Made by a program: the position numbers and the translations under genes. The notes below the pieces were generated by a model, which saw only the letters and a list, made by a program, of their open reading frames with translations, was not told the origin of the DNA and searched no databases. Below, in pieces: positions 8,394 through 16,829 of a DNA stretch of 64,000 nt. This stretch comes from Phycisphaerales bacterium (GTDB taxonomy: Bacteria > Planctomycetota > Phycisphaerae > Phycisphaerales > UBA1924), in assembly GCA_029260515.1 (NCBI GenBank), contig JAJDDC010000096.1, positions 124,001 through 188,000 of the forward strand, written 5' to 3'. How positions within the stretch are numbered: the first letter of the stretch is position 1; each line of letters begins with the position of its first letter.

Positions 8394-9633
8394 GTCAGGA
8401 TCAGAGCCGAGCACGGGTCCCGGGTCAACCGGGGCGTGGCGCGGGGCGTATGGGGATGAAGGGGGCGCGCCCGGCGCCGATCCGAGCCCCTCACCCATGC
8501 ACACAGGCACATCCCCGACAACCCCGAGGACGCCCGCCGCCCGCCCGACCCCCCAGCCCCGGGCGGTCGTCTGCCCGTACTGCGGCACGGTCTCGGGAGA
8601 CACCATCAAGTGCGACCGGTGCGGCGGCCGCTTCGACCCCCTCTCGCGCCAGGCGACCCAGAACGCGATGGGCCCCTGGCGCATGCGTGACGAGGCCGTC
8701 CCGTCCCGCCCGGGGTGCAACTACGAGACGCTCCGCAAGCTCGTTGATGGCGGGCGTGTGACGCGGAGCAGCGTCATCGCGGGCCCGACGACACGCCAGT
8801 TCTGGATGCTTGCCGGGCGCGTGCCGGGCGTGGCGCACCTGCTGGGCGTCTGCCACTCGTGCCAGGCGGAGGTCGAACGTGAGCAGTACGCGTGCACGCG
8901 CTGCGGCGCGGTCTTCGAGGTGGACAAGGACCGCCAGCACCTGGGACTTGGCCCGGCGCGCCTGTTGCCTGGGCATGGTTCGCCCGAGCGGATCGCCGCG
9001 TTCAGCAGGGCATCGCACGCCGCGGTCGAGCACCCCTCGTGGTCGTGGAACCAGGGCGTGGGTTCGATCGACGCCGGCGCCGACGAGATAGGACCGGCGC
9101 CAGTGCACGAGCCGCACGCCCGAACACACGACGACGACGCGGAGCGGACTCGGGCCAGGCGCCTCGAACGACGCCTCGTTTCGCAGCAGCGTGCGATCCA
9201 GGTCCTCGTCGTCGTGAGCGTTGTGCTGTGCGCGGGCTTGCTCGCGCTCGCGTTCCTTTCGCGCTTCAGGGATGCCAGCCCGCCCCAGACGCGGACGAGC
9301 GACAACGTGATGGCGCCAGCAACGATCGAGCCGCTCGACCACGCGCCGGGCGCACAGGCTTCTCGCGATGGGCGCCCGCCCGAGGATGGCACTGCGACGC
9401 CCGCGATTGATCCCGACGCGGGCGCCGAGCTTGCGCCCACGGCCGGCGGCTGGGAGGCGGTCCGGACGCGTGTGCTCACGCTCGTGGCGCAGGGGACGGA
9501 CGAGGCGCTGACGGCCGCGGTCCTGGAACTCGAGTCTGTCCAGCGCCGCGGCGAACTGCCCGAGGAAGGCGCCGAGCTGCTCGCAAGACTCAGGACGGAG
9601 CTGGAAGGGCGGCAGGTCCGCTCGTTGCCGTAG
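8392..9633 (+). CDS. Zinc-ribbon and GYF_2-like membrane protein, unknown function
   Basis: This 413-residue protein opens with a low-complexity Gly/Pro-rich stretch. Two CxxC knuckle pairs follow: CPYC/CDRC at about residues 61-77 and CHSC/CTRC at about 154-172. Between them a segment with GPWRMRD and [18 protein letters not shown] resembles the GYF_2 protein-interaction domain. A single transmembrane helix (about 269-290) separates this cytoplasmic part from an acidic, poorly conserved tail. The architecture suggests a membrane-tethered adaptor, but no function is known. The ATG shares bases with the divergent gene's ATG; a second ATG at 8497 is possible. Neither has a Shine-Dalgarno site. 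Confidence 0.6.
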   Translation: MSGSEPSTGPGSTGAWRGAYGDEGGAPGADPSPSPMHTGTSPTTPRTPAARPTPQPRAVVCPYCGTVSGDTIKCDRCGGRFDPLSRQATQNAMGPWRMRDEAVPSRPGCNYETLRKLVDGGRVTRSSVIAGPTTRQFWMLAGRVPGVAHLLGVCHSCQAEVEREQYACTRCGAVFEVDKDRQHLGLGPARLLPGHGSPERIAAFSRASHAAVEHPSWSWNQGVGSIDAGADEIGPAPVHEPHARTHDDDAERTRARRLERRLVSQQRAIQVLVVVSVVLCAGLLALAFLSRFRDASPPQTRTSDNVMAPATIEPLDHAPGAQASRDGRPPEDGTATPAIDPDAGAELAPTAGGWEAVRTRVLTLVAQGTDEALTAAVLELESVQRRGELPEEGAELLARLRTELEGRQVRSLP

Positions 9634-9667
9634 CGGGCCCGGCGTCTGGGATCGGGGAGCCCTCGTG

Positions 9668-9673
9668 TACACT
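9668..9673 (+). promoter_or_regulatory. -10 element upstream of prepilin-like gene
   Basis: TACACT lies 45 bases before the ATG at 9719. I see no good -35 hexamer. It fits the TANNNT pattern seen before other genes here. Confidence 0.35.
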
Positions 9674-9718
9674 GTGTCGGACTCGATCGGGGACGAAAAG
9701 AACAGGCGGACGAGCGTC

Positions 9719-10732
9719 ATGCGTCGCCAGCACAGGCAACCCGGGTTCACGCTCATCGAGCTGCTGGTGGTCATCGCGATCATCGCGCTGCTGATCGGGA
9801 TCCTGCTCCCGGCCCTCTCGTCGGCGAGGCGGTCGGCGAGGACCGCGGTCTGCCAGTCGAACATGCGGCAGCTGGGGATCGGGGCCGGCAACTACAGCAC
9901 GACGTTCGATGACTTCATCCCCAGCTATTCCTGGCGGGCAAAGGACGCGCCGTTTCCGTCGCGATATACGGACCTGCGAGAGCCTGCGAACGACCGCGTC
10001 GCGATCCTGTTCCAGGCGATCGACCTGCTTCGGAATCGAACCGGGCTGGACACGCTGCCGACCGGCAGCGCGAGCAGCCCGTGGTTCGCGCACCTCTGGT
10101 TCACGCACCTCGTGTTCATGGAGTACCTCTCGGGCGACCTGGAGGAGGAGGGCGCCGTCTGCCCGGAGGACAGGGAGCAGGCCGATCGCGCGCTGATCCC
10201 GATCCCGGATTTTCCGGAAGAGATAAAACGGAAGTTCGAGAGTTCGTACGAGACATCAACCGTCGCGTACACCGTCGATATCGAGCGGGGCGGGGTAAAG
10301 CCGGGGAACCAACACAACCAGCCCTGGAACGTGCTCGTGCCCAATACACCGACGCACTCGAACTACCTCACAAACCGGCGCTACACCGAGGTCACTTTCC
10401 CCTCATCCAAGACGCACATGTTCGACACGTTCGATCGCCACTTCAACGGCGACAAGGCCAGCCCGAACGTGGACGCGTATTTCTTCTTCAGCGACGACGC
10501 CCGACAGCCGGTCCTTTTCTTCGACGGCTCGGTGCGCGTGGTCTCGACCGCCGAGTCCAACCCGGGCTTCCGCCCGCTGGAGCCGGCCTCGCCAGAGCCG
10601 ACAACGATCCGGCACATCGTCCCCGGCGTCGCGATACTCGAGTACACCGGCTACTACCGCTGGACCCGCGGCGGCCTCCGCGGGATCGACTTCGGCGGTA
10701 AAGAGGTCAACACGGGCCAGCCTCTCGACTAG
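9719..10732 (+). CDS. DUF1559-type prepilin-like protein
   Basis: The 337-residue protein has a type IV prepilin N terminus: a short basic leader, then [25 protein letters not shown], a cleavage site with Glu at +5 and a hydrophobic helix. After cleavage it would be methylated and assembled like a pseudopilin. The C-terminal half has the [11 protein letters not shown] strand typical of the planctomycete DUF1559/H-X9-DG family, which is present in many copies per genome and has no agreed function. It is monocistronic here. It could use the type II secretion machinery encoded further along. The start is the ATG just before the basic leader. Confidence 0.75.
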   Translation: MRRQHRQPGFTLIELLVVIAIIALLIGILLPALSSARRSARTAVCQSNMRQLGIGAGNYSTTFDDFIPSYSWRAKDAPFPSRYTDLREPANDRVAILFQAIDLLRNRTGLDTLPTGSASSPWFAHLWFTHLVFMEYLSGDLEEEGAVCPEDREQADRALIPIPDFPEEIKRKFESSYETSTVAYTVDIERGGVKPGNQHNQPWNVLVPNTPTHSNYLTNRRYTEVTFPSSKTHMFDTFDRHFNGDKASPNVDAYFFFSDDARQPVLFFDGSVRVVSTAESNPGFRPLEPASPEPTTIRHIVPGVAILEYTGYYRWTRGGLRGIDFGGKEVNTGQPLD

Positions 10733-10789
10733 CGCCCACGCCTTTCCTGCGCCCGGCGACTCTCGCGTCGCGCCCGAGGGATCTTGAGC

Positions 10790-10795
10790 TACAAT
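10790..10795 (+). promoter_or_regulatory. -10 element upstream of serA
   Basis: TACAAT, five of six bases matching the consensus, lies 54 bases before the serA GTG. No clear -35 is visible. Confidence 0.4.
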
Positions 10796-10849
10796 CGCGA
10801 CGACCGGGCGCCGGCGTGTCCGGGTGGACCCGGTGTGTGGAGACGACGC

Positions 10850-11833
10850 GTGCGTGTGCTTATCGCCGACAAGTTCGAGGCGGACGGGATCGCCGCCCTC
10901 AAGGGGCTCGGCTGCACCGTGACCTCCGAGCCCGAGTTGGGCCCGGACACGCTCGCCGAGGCGATCAGGCGGACCGAGGCCGAGATCCTCGTCGTCCGCT
11001 CGACCAAAGTCCCCGCGACCGTCATCGAGGGCGCGGGCACACTGAAGCTGATCGTCCGGGCGGGCGCGGGCTATGACAACATCGACTCCCGGGCCGCCGC
11101 GACCAAGGGAGTCCCGGTCTGCAACTGCCCGGGCATGAACGCCGTCGCGGTCGCGGAGCTGACGATCGGGATGCTGATCGCCCTGGACAGGCGCCTGCCC
11201 GAGCAGGACGCACAGTTGCGCGCCGGGACGTGGAACAAGAAAGAGTTCGGCAAGTCGAGGGGCCTCAAGGGGCGGACGCTGCTGGTCGTCGGCACGGGCT
11301 CGATCGGCACCGAGGTCATCAAGCGGGCCAAGGCCCTGGAGATGAAGATCGTCGCCCAGTCGCGTTCGCTCGGCGACGACACGGCCCGGGCCCTGGGCAT
11401 CGAGCCGATCCCGTATACCCGCGAGGCGATCGTCGAGGCGCTCAAAAAGGCCGACGCCGTGACGATCCACGTCGCCTCGACGCCCGACACCAAGAACCTC
11501 TGCGGCCCCGGCTTCTTCGGCGCGATGAAGCCCGGGGCGTATTTCGTGAACACCAGCCGCGGCGATATCGTGGACGAGCAAGCCCTCGCCCACGCCGTCG
11601 AGTCCAAGGGCATCCGCGCCGCACTCGACGTCTACCAGGACCAGCCCGGGACCGCCCAGGCAGACTGGCGCTCGGCGCTGGCGGACGTCAAGGGCGTGAT
11701 CCACTTCACGCACCACTCGGGCGCCTCGACCGACCAGGCCCAGCACGCGGTCGCCGACGAGGTCGTCCGAATTGTCAAGTCGATGAAGGAGACCGGGCGC
11801 CCGCTGCACGTGGTCAACGGCGTGGGGGCCTGA
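10850..11833 (+). CDS. serA: D-3-phosphoglycerate dehydrogenase-like protein (short form)
   Basis: The enzyme oxidises 3-phosphoglycerate to 3-phosphohydroxypyruvate, the first step of serine synthesis. At 327 residues it is the short form without an ACT regulatory domain. The NAD-binding GTGSIG sits near residue 149. The substrate-binding Arg237 (NTSRGD) and His289 (FTHHSGAST) are present. The usual catalytic Glu is Gln265 (DVYQDQP in place of DVFxxEP), which is unusual. I chose the GTG at 10850 because GGAG lies 7 bases before it; other GTG codons lie upstream. The next gene is serC, 23 bases downstream, which supports the pathway assignment. Confidence 0.82.
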   Translation: MRVLIADKFEADGIAALKGLGCTVTSEPELGPDTLAEAIRRTEAEILVVRSTKVPATVIEGAGTLKLIVRAGAGYDNIDSRAAATKGVPVCNCPGMNAVAVAELTIGMLIALDRRLPEQDAQLRAGTWNKKEFGKSRGLKGRTLLVVGTGSIGTEVIKRAKALEMKIVAQSRSLGDDTARALGIEPIPYTREAIVEALKKADAVTIHVASTPDTKNLCGPGFFGAMKPGAYFVNTSRGDIVDEQALAHAVESKGIRAALDVYQDQPGTAQADWRSALADVKGVIHFTHHSGASTDQAQHAVADEVVRIVKSMKETGRPLHVVNGVGA

Positions 11834-11856
11834 GCACAGCCCGCAGGAGAACGACG

Positions 11857-12960
11857 ATGGGTGATCGGATCTTTAACTTCTCCGCCGGGCCTGCGTGCCT
11901 GCCCGAAAGCGTGCTCAAGCAGGCCCAGAAGGACATCTGGGACATCGCCGGCTCGGGCATTGGCATCCTGGAGCACTCGCACCGGGGCAAAGTCTTCGAC
12001 AAGGTCACGCACGAGACGGAAGCACTCTGCCGAAAGATCGCGGGGATCCCCGACGAATACGCCGTGTTCTGGATGCAGGGCGGCGCGACGAGCCAGTGCT
12101 ACTTTGTGCCGGCCAACTTCCTGCCCGCGGGCCGCACCGCCGACTACTTCGAGACGGGCAAGTGGGCGCAGGACTCGATCAAAGAGGCGCCCCTGTACGG
12201 ATCGAGCCACGTCTGCGGGTCGAGCAAGGACGCCAACTTCTCGTACATCCCGATGGGCGAGAGCGTCTCGTACTCCGACAATCCCGTGTACGTGCACATG
12301 ACGTCGAACAACACGATCATGGGCACGCAGTTCCACGCCGAGCCGACGCCGCCCAAGGACGCCTTCCTCGTCTGCGACGCGTCGAGCGACATTTTCTCGC
12401 GGCCGATCGACGTGAACAAGTACGGCCTGATCTACGCGGGCGCCCAGAAAAACCTCGGCCCGTCGGGCATCACCCTGCTCATCGCCCGCAAGGACCTGAT
12501 CGCCGAGCCCGTGCGCGAGCTGCCCACGATGATGCAGTTCACCAAGCACGCCGACGCCGAGGGGCGGTACAACACGCCCAACACATTCGGCGTCTATCTC
12601 ATGGGCCAGGTCTTCGAGTGGATCATCGCCGAGGGCGGGCTCAACGCGATGCGCGAGATGAACGAGCAGAAGGCCGACCTCGTCTACGGCTTCCTCGACT
12701 CGCAGGACTTCTACACACCCCACGCCAGGCCCGACAGCCGCTCGAATATGAACTACACGTTCAAGTGCCCGACGCCCGAGCTGGACAAGCTATTCCTCAC
12801 CGAGTCAGAGAAGCGTGGTCTCGACGGGATGAAGGGCCACCGCTCGGTCGGGGGCATGCGTGCGAGCATGTACAACGCCTTCCCGATGGCGGGGGTCAAG
12901 GCGCTGGTCGAGTTCATGAAGTCGTTCGCCCACGAGCACGCCGCGGGCGCGAAGGCCTGA
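11857..12960 (+). CDS. serC: Phosphoserine aminotransferase
   Basis: SerC transfers an amino group from glutamate to 3-phosphohydroxypyruvate, giving phosphoserine, and uses pyridoxal phosphate. The 367-residue protein starts with the family signature NFSAGPACLPE. It contains GGATSQCYFVPANFL and the active-site Lys198 in YAGAQKNLGPSG. It ends with GHRSVGGMRASMYNAFP, the conserved C-terminal block. AGGAGA lies 6 bases before the ATG. It follows serA by 23 bases and is clearly in the same operon. The third enzyme of the pathway, phosphoserine phosphatase, is not in the window. Confidence 0.94.
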   Translation: MGDRIFNFSAGPACLPESVLKQAQKDIWDIAGSGIGILEHSHRGKVFDKVTHETEALCRKIAGIPDEYAVFWMQGGATSQCYFVPANFLPAGRTADYFETGKWAQDSIKEAPLYGSSHVCGSSKDANFSYIPMGESVSYSDNPVYVHMTSNNTIMGTQFHAEPTPPKDAFLVCDASSDIFSRPIDVNKYGLIYAGAQKNLGPSGITLLIARKDLIAEPVRELPTMMQFTKHADAEGRYNTPNTFGVYLMGQVFEWIIAEGGLNAMREMNEQKADLVYGFLDSQDFYTPHARPDSRSNMNYTFKCPTPELDKLFLTESEKRGLDGMKGHRSVGGMRASMYNAFPMAGVKALVEFMKSFAHEHAAGAKA

Positions 12961-12977
12961 GGCAGGAGCCTTGGAGG

Positions 12978-12995
12978 CCCCGGTTTACGCCGGGG
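12978..12995. terminator. Hairpin between convergent serC and glycosyltransferase genes
   Basis: CCCCGG, a 6-nt loop and CCGGGG lie 17 bases after the serC stop. The TAA of the convergent gene falls inside the loop region. There is no T-run on either strand, so intrinsic termination is weakly supported. Confidence 0.35.
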
Positions 12996-14067
12996 ACTTG
13001 TGCGCGCCCGCGGGCGCGGCGTGGTTCACCGACTGCCCGCGTCCGAGGCGGTCGAGGCACGCGTCGGCGACCTCGTCCACCCCGATCCGCTCCATGATCC
13101 GCGCCGCACTCGGGTCCTTGTGGTCGAGCACATCCTCGGGCTCGAGGTGCTGGATCACATCCAGCTCGCGTCGGTAGGGGCCCACCATGTCCACGCGCGT
13201 CGGGCCATAGAGCGCCACGAGCGGGCGGGCGAACCCGACGGCGGCGTGCAGGGCAGCCGAATCAGAGCCCAGAAACAGGTCGCAGCGCTCGACGAGTGCC
13301 ATCAGCTCGCCGACGCTTGTCTGCCCGATCATGTCGATGACACGCGGATCACGCTGGGCCATCGCGGTCAGCGGGACACACGCCGCCCGCTCGCCCGCGC
13401 CGCCCACAAGCACGATGCTCGCGCCGGTCTCGTCCAGGATGCGATCGCAGACCCGGGCGTAGCGCTCGGGCGCCCACCGCTTGGCCGCCCAGCGTGCCGT
13501 GGGCGCGACGACCACGTATCCGCCGCCCTCAAGCTGCGGGTGCTGCGCCCCGATGCCAGCGCGGCTCTCGGGTGGGGTAAAGAGCCGCATGTCCCTTGTC
13601 GTGTCGATGCCCGCGCCCTCGAGCACGGCGAGCATCCTGTCCACCGTGTGCAACCCCGGTTCGACCTGTGTCCGCTCGTTGCAGAAGATCCAGCCCAGTT
13701 CGCGGGCTCCCCGGTCGCCCACGCGACGGCGTGCCCCGGTCGCCATCGAGAAGAATCCCGAACGGAACAGCCCCTGCACGTCCACGACCAGGTCGTACCG
13801 CTCGCGTCGGAGCACCGTCAGAAACCGGAGCGTCGGCGAAGGGTTCAGGCGCCGCAGCTCGGCCGCCAGCATCCCGCGATCGAAAGGAACGACACTCGAC
13901 AGGTTGGGGTGCGCCCGGACCGCGTCGGCGAACTCGCGCTGGACGAGCCAGTCGATCGCCGCCCCCGGATAGGCCAGCTTCAGCGACGCCAGCACCGGCA
14001 CGGTTCGGCACACATCGCCCAGCGCGCTGGGGCGGATGATCAGGATGCGGCGGGGGTCGATGGGCAC
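12985..14067 (-). CDS. Glycosyltransferase family 9 (heptosyltransferase-like)
   Basis: GT9 enzymes transfer heptose or related sugars onto lipopolysaccharide cores at the cytoplasmic membrane. The 360-residue protein starts with RILIIRPSALGDVCRTVPVL, the family N-terminal signature. The C-terminal domain has the nucleotide-sugar binding part: VVVAPTARWAAKRW, SIVLVGGAGE, then DLFLGSDSAALHAAVGFARPLVALYGPT. The GTG at 14067 places the signature close to the N terminus; an earlier GTG at 14124 is also open. It follows gspE on the same strand by 63 bases. The acceptor is unknown. Confidence 0.82.
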   Translation of the reverse strand: MPIDPRRILIIRPSALGDVCRTVPVLASLKLAYPGAAIDWLVQREFADAVRAHPNLSSVVPFDRGMLAAELRRLNPSPTLRFLTVLRRERYDLVVDVQGLFRSGFFSMATGARRRVGDRGARELGWIFCNERTQVEPGLHTVDRMLAVLEGAGIDTTRDMRLFTPPESRAGIGAQHPQLEGGGYVVVAPTARWAAKRWAPERYARVCDRILDETGASIVLVGGAGERAACVPLTAMAQRDPRVIDMIGQTSVGELMALVERCDLFLGSDSAALHAAVGFARPLVALYGPTRVDMVGPYRRELDVIQHLEPEDVLDHKDPSAARIMERIGVDEVADACLDRLGRGQSVNHAAPAGAHKSPA

Positions 14068-14130
14068 GCGGAGGAAACGTACGCCGGATCGGACCCTCCC
14101 GCCAGCGCGAGCGGGGAGGGGCACGCGGTC

Positions 14131-15813
14131 TCAGACCGCAAGAGCCCTGGCGACCTCGTCGAGCGTGGTGGCGCCGGCCAGAACTTTCTCGAACCCGTCC
14201 TCGCGCAACCTGGTGAGATCACCTTCTTGTGCGGCACGCGCCGCGATCTCGGGCGCCGAGGCCCGGTCCATGATCAGGCCCCGGGCCGCCTCCGACAGGC
14301 GGAGCAGCTCGAAGACGCCGACACGCCCGCGGTAGCCCGTGTTGCGGTTCTCGCGGGCCGGGACGCCGCGTTTCAGCCTGCCGTCCGCGGGCGGCTCGAA
14401 CCCGGGGGGCAGCTCGCCGGCCTCGGGCGTGTACCACTCCCATTTCTCCGTGCACACGCGGCGCACCAGCCGCTGGGCGAGCACGCCCTCGACCGAGCTT
14501 GCGACCAGGAACGGCTCGACCCCCATGTCCAGCAGACGGGTCGCCGCGCTGGACGCGTCGTTTGTGTGCAGCGTCGAGAAGACCAGGTGCCCGGTCAGCG
14601 ACGCCTGGATCGCGGTCTCCGCCGTCTCCTTGTCCCTGATCTCGCCGATCATCACCACGTCCGGGTCGTGCCGCAGTATCGACCGCAATCCCGAGGCAAA
14701 CGTTAGCCCGGTCCGCGCGTTGACCTGGATCTGGTTAACGCCATCGACGTGGTACTCGACCGGGTCCTCGATCGTGATCGCCTTGATCGCGTCGGTCACG
14801 ATCCGCGAGAGCGACGCGTACAGGGTTGTGCTCTTGCCCGAGCCTGTGGGCCCGGTCACGAGCACGATGCCATGAGGTCGGGAGATCATGCTGTCCCAGC
14901 GGGCGAGCATGCCGGGCGACATGCCCAGCTCGTCGAGCGAGATGAGCACCGCCGTCTTAGACAGGACGCGGAGCACCACGCCCTCGCCGAACAGCATCGG
15001 GATCACGCTCACACGCAGGTCGAAATCATCGATCTTCCCGTCCTTGCGCCGGTGGCTGAACGTGATCCGCCCGTCCTGGGGCCTGCGTTTCTCGGCGATG
15101 TTCAGCTGCGCCATGATCTTGAGGCGCGAGATGATCGCCGCGGCGTACCGGTTGATGGTGGGGGGCACGCTGGCGCGCTGGAGCACGCCGTCGATCCTGT
15201 AGCGGACCGCGAGCTGGTCCTCGTACGGCTCGATGTGCACGTCCGTCGCCCGCTCGGTGACCGCCTCGACGAGGATGTCGTTGACGAGCTTGATAACCGA
15301 GGCCTCCTGGGCCTGCTCGATCTCGTCCTCGCCGCCCGCCTCGACGACCGCCCGCTCCCCCTCGTCGCTCGCCATCTGGTCGAGGGTGCCCCCGCCCACG
15401 CCGTAATGCCGACGCACGAACCTGTGCAGCTCCTCCTCGTCGGCCAGCACCAGCTCGATCGCGCAGCCGGTCAGCAGGCGGAGCTCGTCGAGCGCCGACA
15501 GCTCGAACGGGTCGGACGTCGCGATCGTCAGCGTGCCGTTGTTCCGCGCGATGGGCACGCAGTTCTGCTTATAGACCAGCGACGCGGGCAGGGCCCGGAG
15601 CACCTCGGGGTCCACGCTCGTCTCGTCCAGGTCCACGACGGGCATCTGGAACTGGTCGCCCAGGGCGTACACGACGTCGCCCCGCGAGACCACGCCCATG
15701 CGCACCATGACCAGGTCGAGGCGCTCGCCCGTGCGGCGCTGCTCGGCCAACGCCGCCTCGAGCTGGTCACGCGTGATCAGCCCGCGTTCGACAAGGATCA
15801 GGCCGATGCCCAT
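14131..15813 (-). CDS. gspE: Type II secretion ATPase GspE, lacking the zinc tetracysteine
   Basis: GspE is the cytoplasmic ATPase that powers pseudopilus assembly in type II secretion. The 560 residues contain an N1E-like domain (about 1-135), then N2E. The ATPase core has Walker A GPTGSGKST (321-329), an Asp box, Walker B VVMIGEIRD (386-394) and the His box STLHTN (413-418). The insertion that normally holds CxxC and CxxC is present (about 452-492), but it keeps only Cys454: the second pair reads GVPARENRNTGY. The zinc site is therefore lost. It is transcribed away from gspF, with queD and a peroxidase gene between. TACCAT lies 6 bases before the ATG, and there is no Shine-Dalgarno site. 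Confidence 0.92.
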   Translation of the reverse strand: MGIGLILVERGLITRDQLEAALAEQRRTGERLDLVMVRMGVVSRGDVVYALGDQFQMPVVDLDETSVDPEVLRALPASLVYKQNCVPIARNNGTLTIATSDPFELSALDELRLLTGCAIELVLADEEELHRFVRRHYGVGGGTLDQMASDEGERAVVEAGGEDEIEQAQEASVIKLVNDILVEAVTERATDVHIEPYEDQLAVRYRIDGVLQRASVPPTINRYAAAIISRLKIMAQLNIAEKRRPQDGRITFSHRRKDGKIDDFDLRVSVIPMLFGEGVVLRVLSKTAVLISLDELGMSPGMLARWDSMISRPHGIVLVTGPTGSGKSTTLYASLSRIVTDAIKAITIEDPVEYHVDGVNQIQVNARTGLTFASGLRSILRHDPDVVMIGEIRDKETAETAIQASLTGHLVFSTLHTNDASSAATRLLDMGVEPFLVASSVEGVLAQRLVRRVCTEKWEWYTPEAGELPPGFEPPADGRLKRGVPARENRNTGYRGRVGVFELLRLSEAARGLIMDRASAPEIAARAAQEGDLTRLREDGFEKVLAGATTLDEVARALAV

Positions 15814-15819
15814 GTCGCC

Positions 15820-15825
15820 ATGGTA
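15820..15825 (-). promoter_or_regulatory. -10 element directly before gspE, possibly leaderless
   Basis: On the minus strand TACCAT ends 6 bases before the gspE ATG (15813). There is no Shine-Dalgarno site and no clear -35. Confidence 0.4.
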
Positions 15826-15919
15826 CGGGATCGGGCGCCCGGGGCCCGCGGGGCGCGTTCAAAACACCGCGGGGCCCGGCGGGATGCGGGCCGGATTTAT
15901 CGGGCTCGCCTCGCCCGGC

Positions 15920-16741
15920 TCACGCCGGCGCCGGGTACGTCGCCGAGGTGCGATCGGTCTCCCACACCGTCACGCACGCGAGGATGGCGTTCCCTTCGGA
16001 GGCACGGACCGCGGGGGCGAGCCGCTCGTAGCAGACACGCGCGATGTTCTCGACCGTGGGGTTGATGCCCGAGCCGTCGCGGAACTCCTCGGTGTCAAGG
16101 TTCAGGTGTTTGTGGTCGAAGCGTCGCAGGATCAGCTCATCCGTCAGACGCTCGAGCTCGTCCACACAGAACCCGGGCGCCCCGCCCGCATCCGAGGGCA
16201 GCGCTACGCACGCCTCGAGGCGGTAGTTGTGCCCGTGACCGGATGGGTGGTTGCACTTGCCGAACAGGCGCCGGTTCTCCTCGTCGGAGAGCCCCGCGAC
16301 GTGCAGACGGTGCGAGGCGGCGAAGTCGAAGCGTTCACGCACGAGCACGCGCGTCGTGTCTGGCTGGGGCATGGCGCCCTCCGTTGTGATCTCGATTGAT
16401 TGGGCGGGCGTCAGGCGCCAGACCGCCCCCCGGACGAGCCCGGGCAGACGCTCGCGGAGAGATTCAAACAGCGCGCCCGCAACCGACTCGGGCGCGACAC
16501 GCGGGTCATCGGCCACCAACTCGCCCAGCCGCGGTACGAACGAGGCTCGCACCGCGTCGTCGATCCGCTTGATGTCGATGAGGTAGCCGGTCCGCGCCTC
16601 GGGCTCGCCGATGCAGACGACATCGAGTTCGTAGTACTGTCCAAGGTCGCGCATGGGGGGCCTGCCCCCGAACGCGTTGCGACCGCCGCCACCCGCGCCC
16701 GAGGAGATCGTGAACCGGACCGTGCGTCTAAGTTCGACCAT
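15920..16741 (-). CDS. queD: QueD/PTPS family protein with an extra N-terminal degenerate domain
   Basis: QueD makes 6-carboxytetrahydropterin for queuosine and deazapurine synthesis. The C-terminal half (about residues 130-273) has the complete family pattern: FAASHRL, the zinc and active-site region CNHPSGHGHNYRLE, FDHKHLN, NPTVENIA, and VWETDRTSATY. The N-terminal half looks like a second tunnelling-fold copy that has lost its motifs: RFTISSG, GQYYELDVVCIGE, GYLIDIKRIDDAV. At 273 residues it is about twice the usual length. There is no Shine-Dalgarno site, but TAGAGT sits 6 bases before the ATG. QueD and related pterin activities cannot be told apart by sequence alone. Confidence 0.8.
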   Translation of the reverse strand: MVELRRTVRFTISSGAGGGGRNAFGGRPPMRDLGQYYELDVVCIGEPEARTGYLIDIKRIDDAVRASFVPRLGELVADDPRVAPESVAGALFESLRERLPGLVRGAVWRLTPAQSIEITTEGAMPQPDTTRVLVRERFDFAASHRLHVAGLSDEENRRLFGKCNHPSGHGHNYRLEACVALPSDAGGAPGFCVDELERLTDELILRRFDHKHLNLDTEEFRDGSGINPTVENIARVCYERLAPAVRASEGNAILACVTVWETDRTSATYPAPA

Positions 16742-16747
16742 CGCACA

Positions 16748-16753
16748 ACTCTA
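16748..16753 (-). promoter_or_regulatory. -10 element directly before queD, possibly leaderless
   Basis: TAGAGT on the minus strand ends 6 bases before the queD ATG. It is divergent from the TACAAT at 16793 that serves the peroxidase gene. Confidence 0.45.
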
Positions 16754-16792
16754 GAGGGCGAGATCCACGATCGCGCCCACAGCCGCTCCGGC

Positions 16793-16798
16793 TACAAT
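16793..16798 (+). promoter_or_regulatory. -10 element upstream of glutathione peroxidase-like gene
   Basis: TACAAT lies 31 bases before the ATG at 16830, leaving a short leader with an AAGGAG site. It may also drive gspF downstream. Confidence 0.45.
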
Positions 16799-16829
16799 CC
16801 GAGGCGACCGAGCACGAAGGAGACCGACT

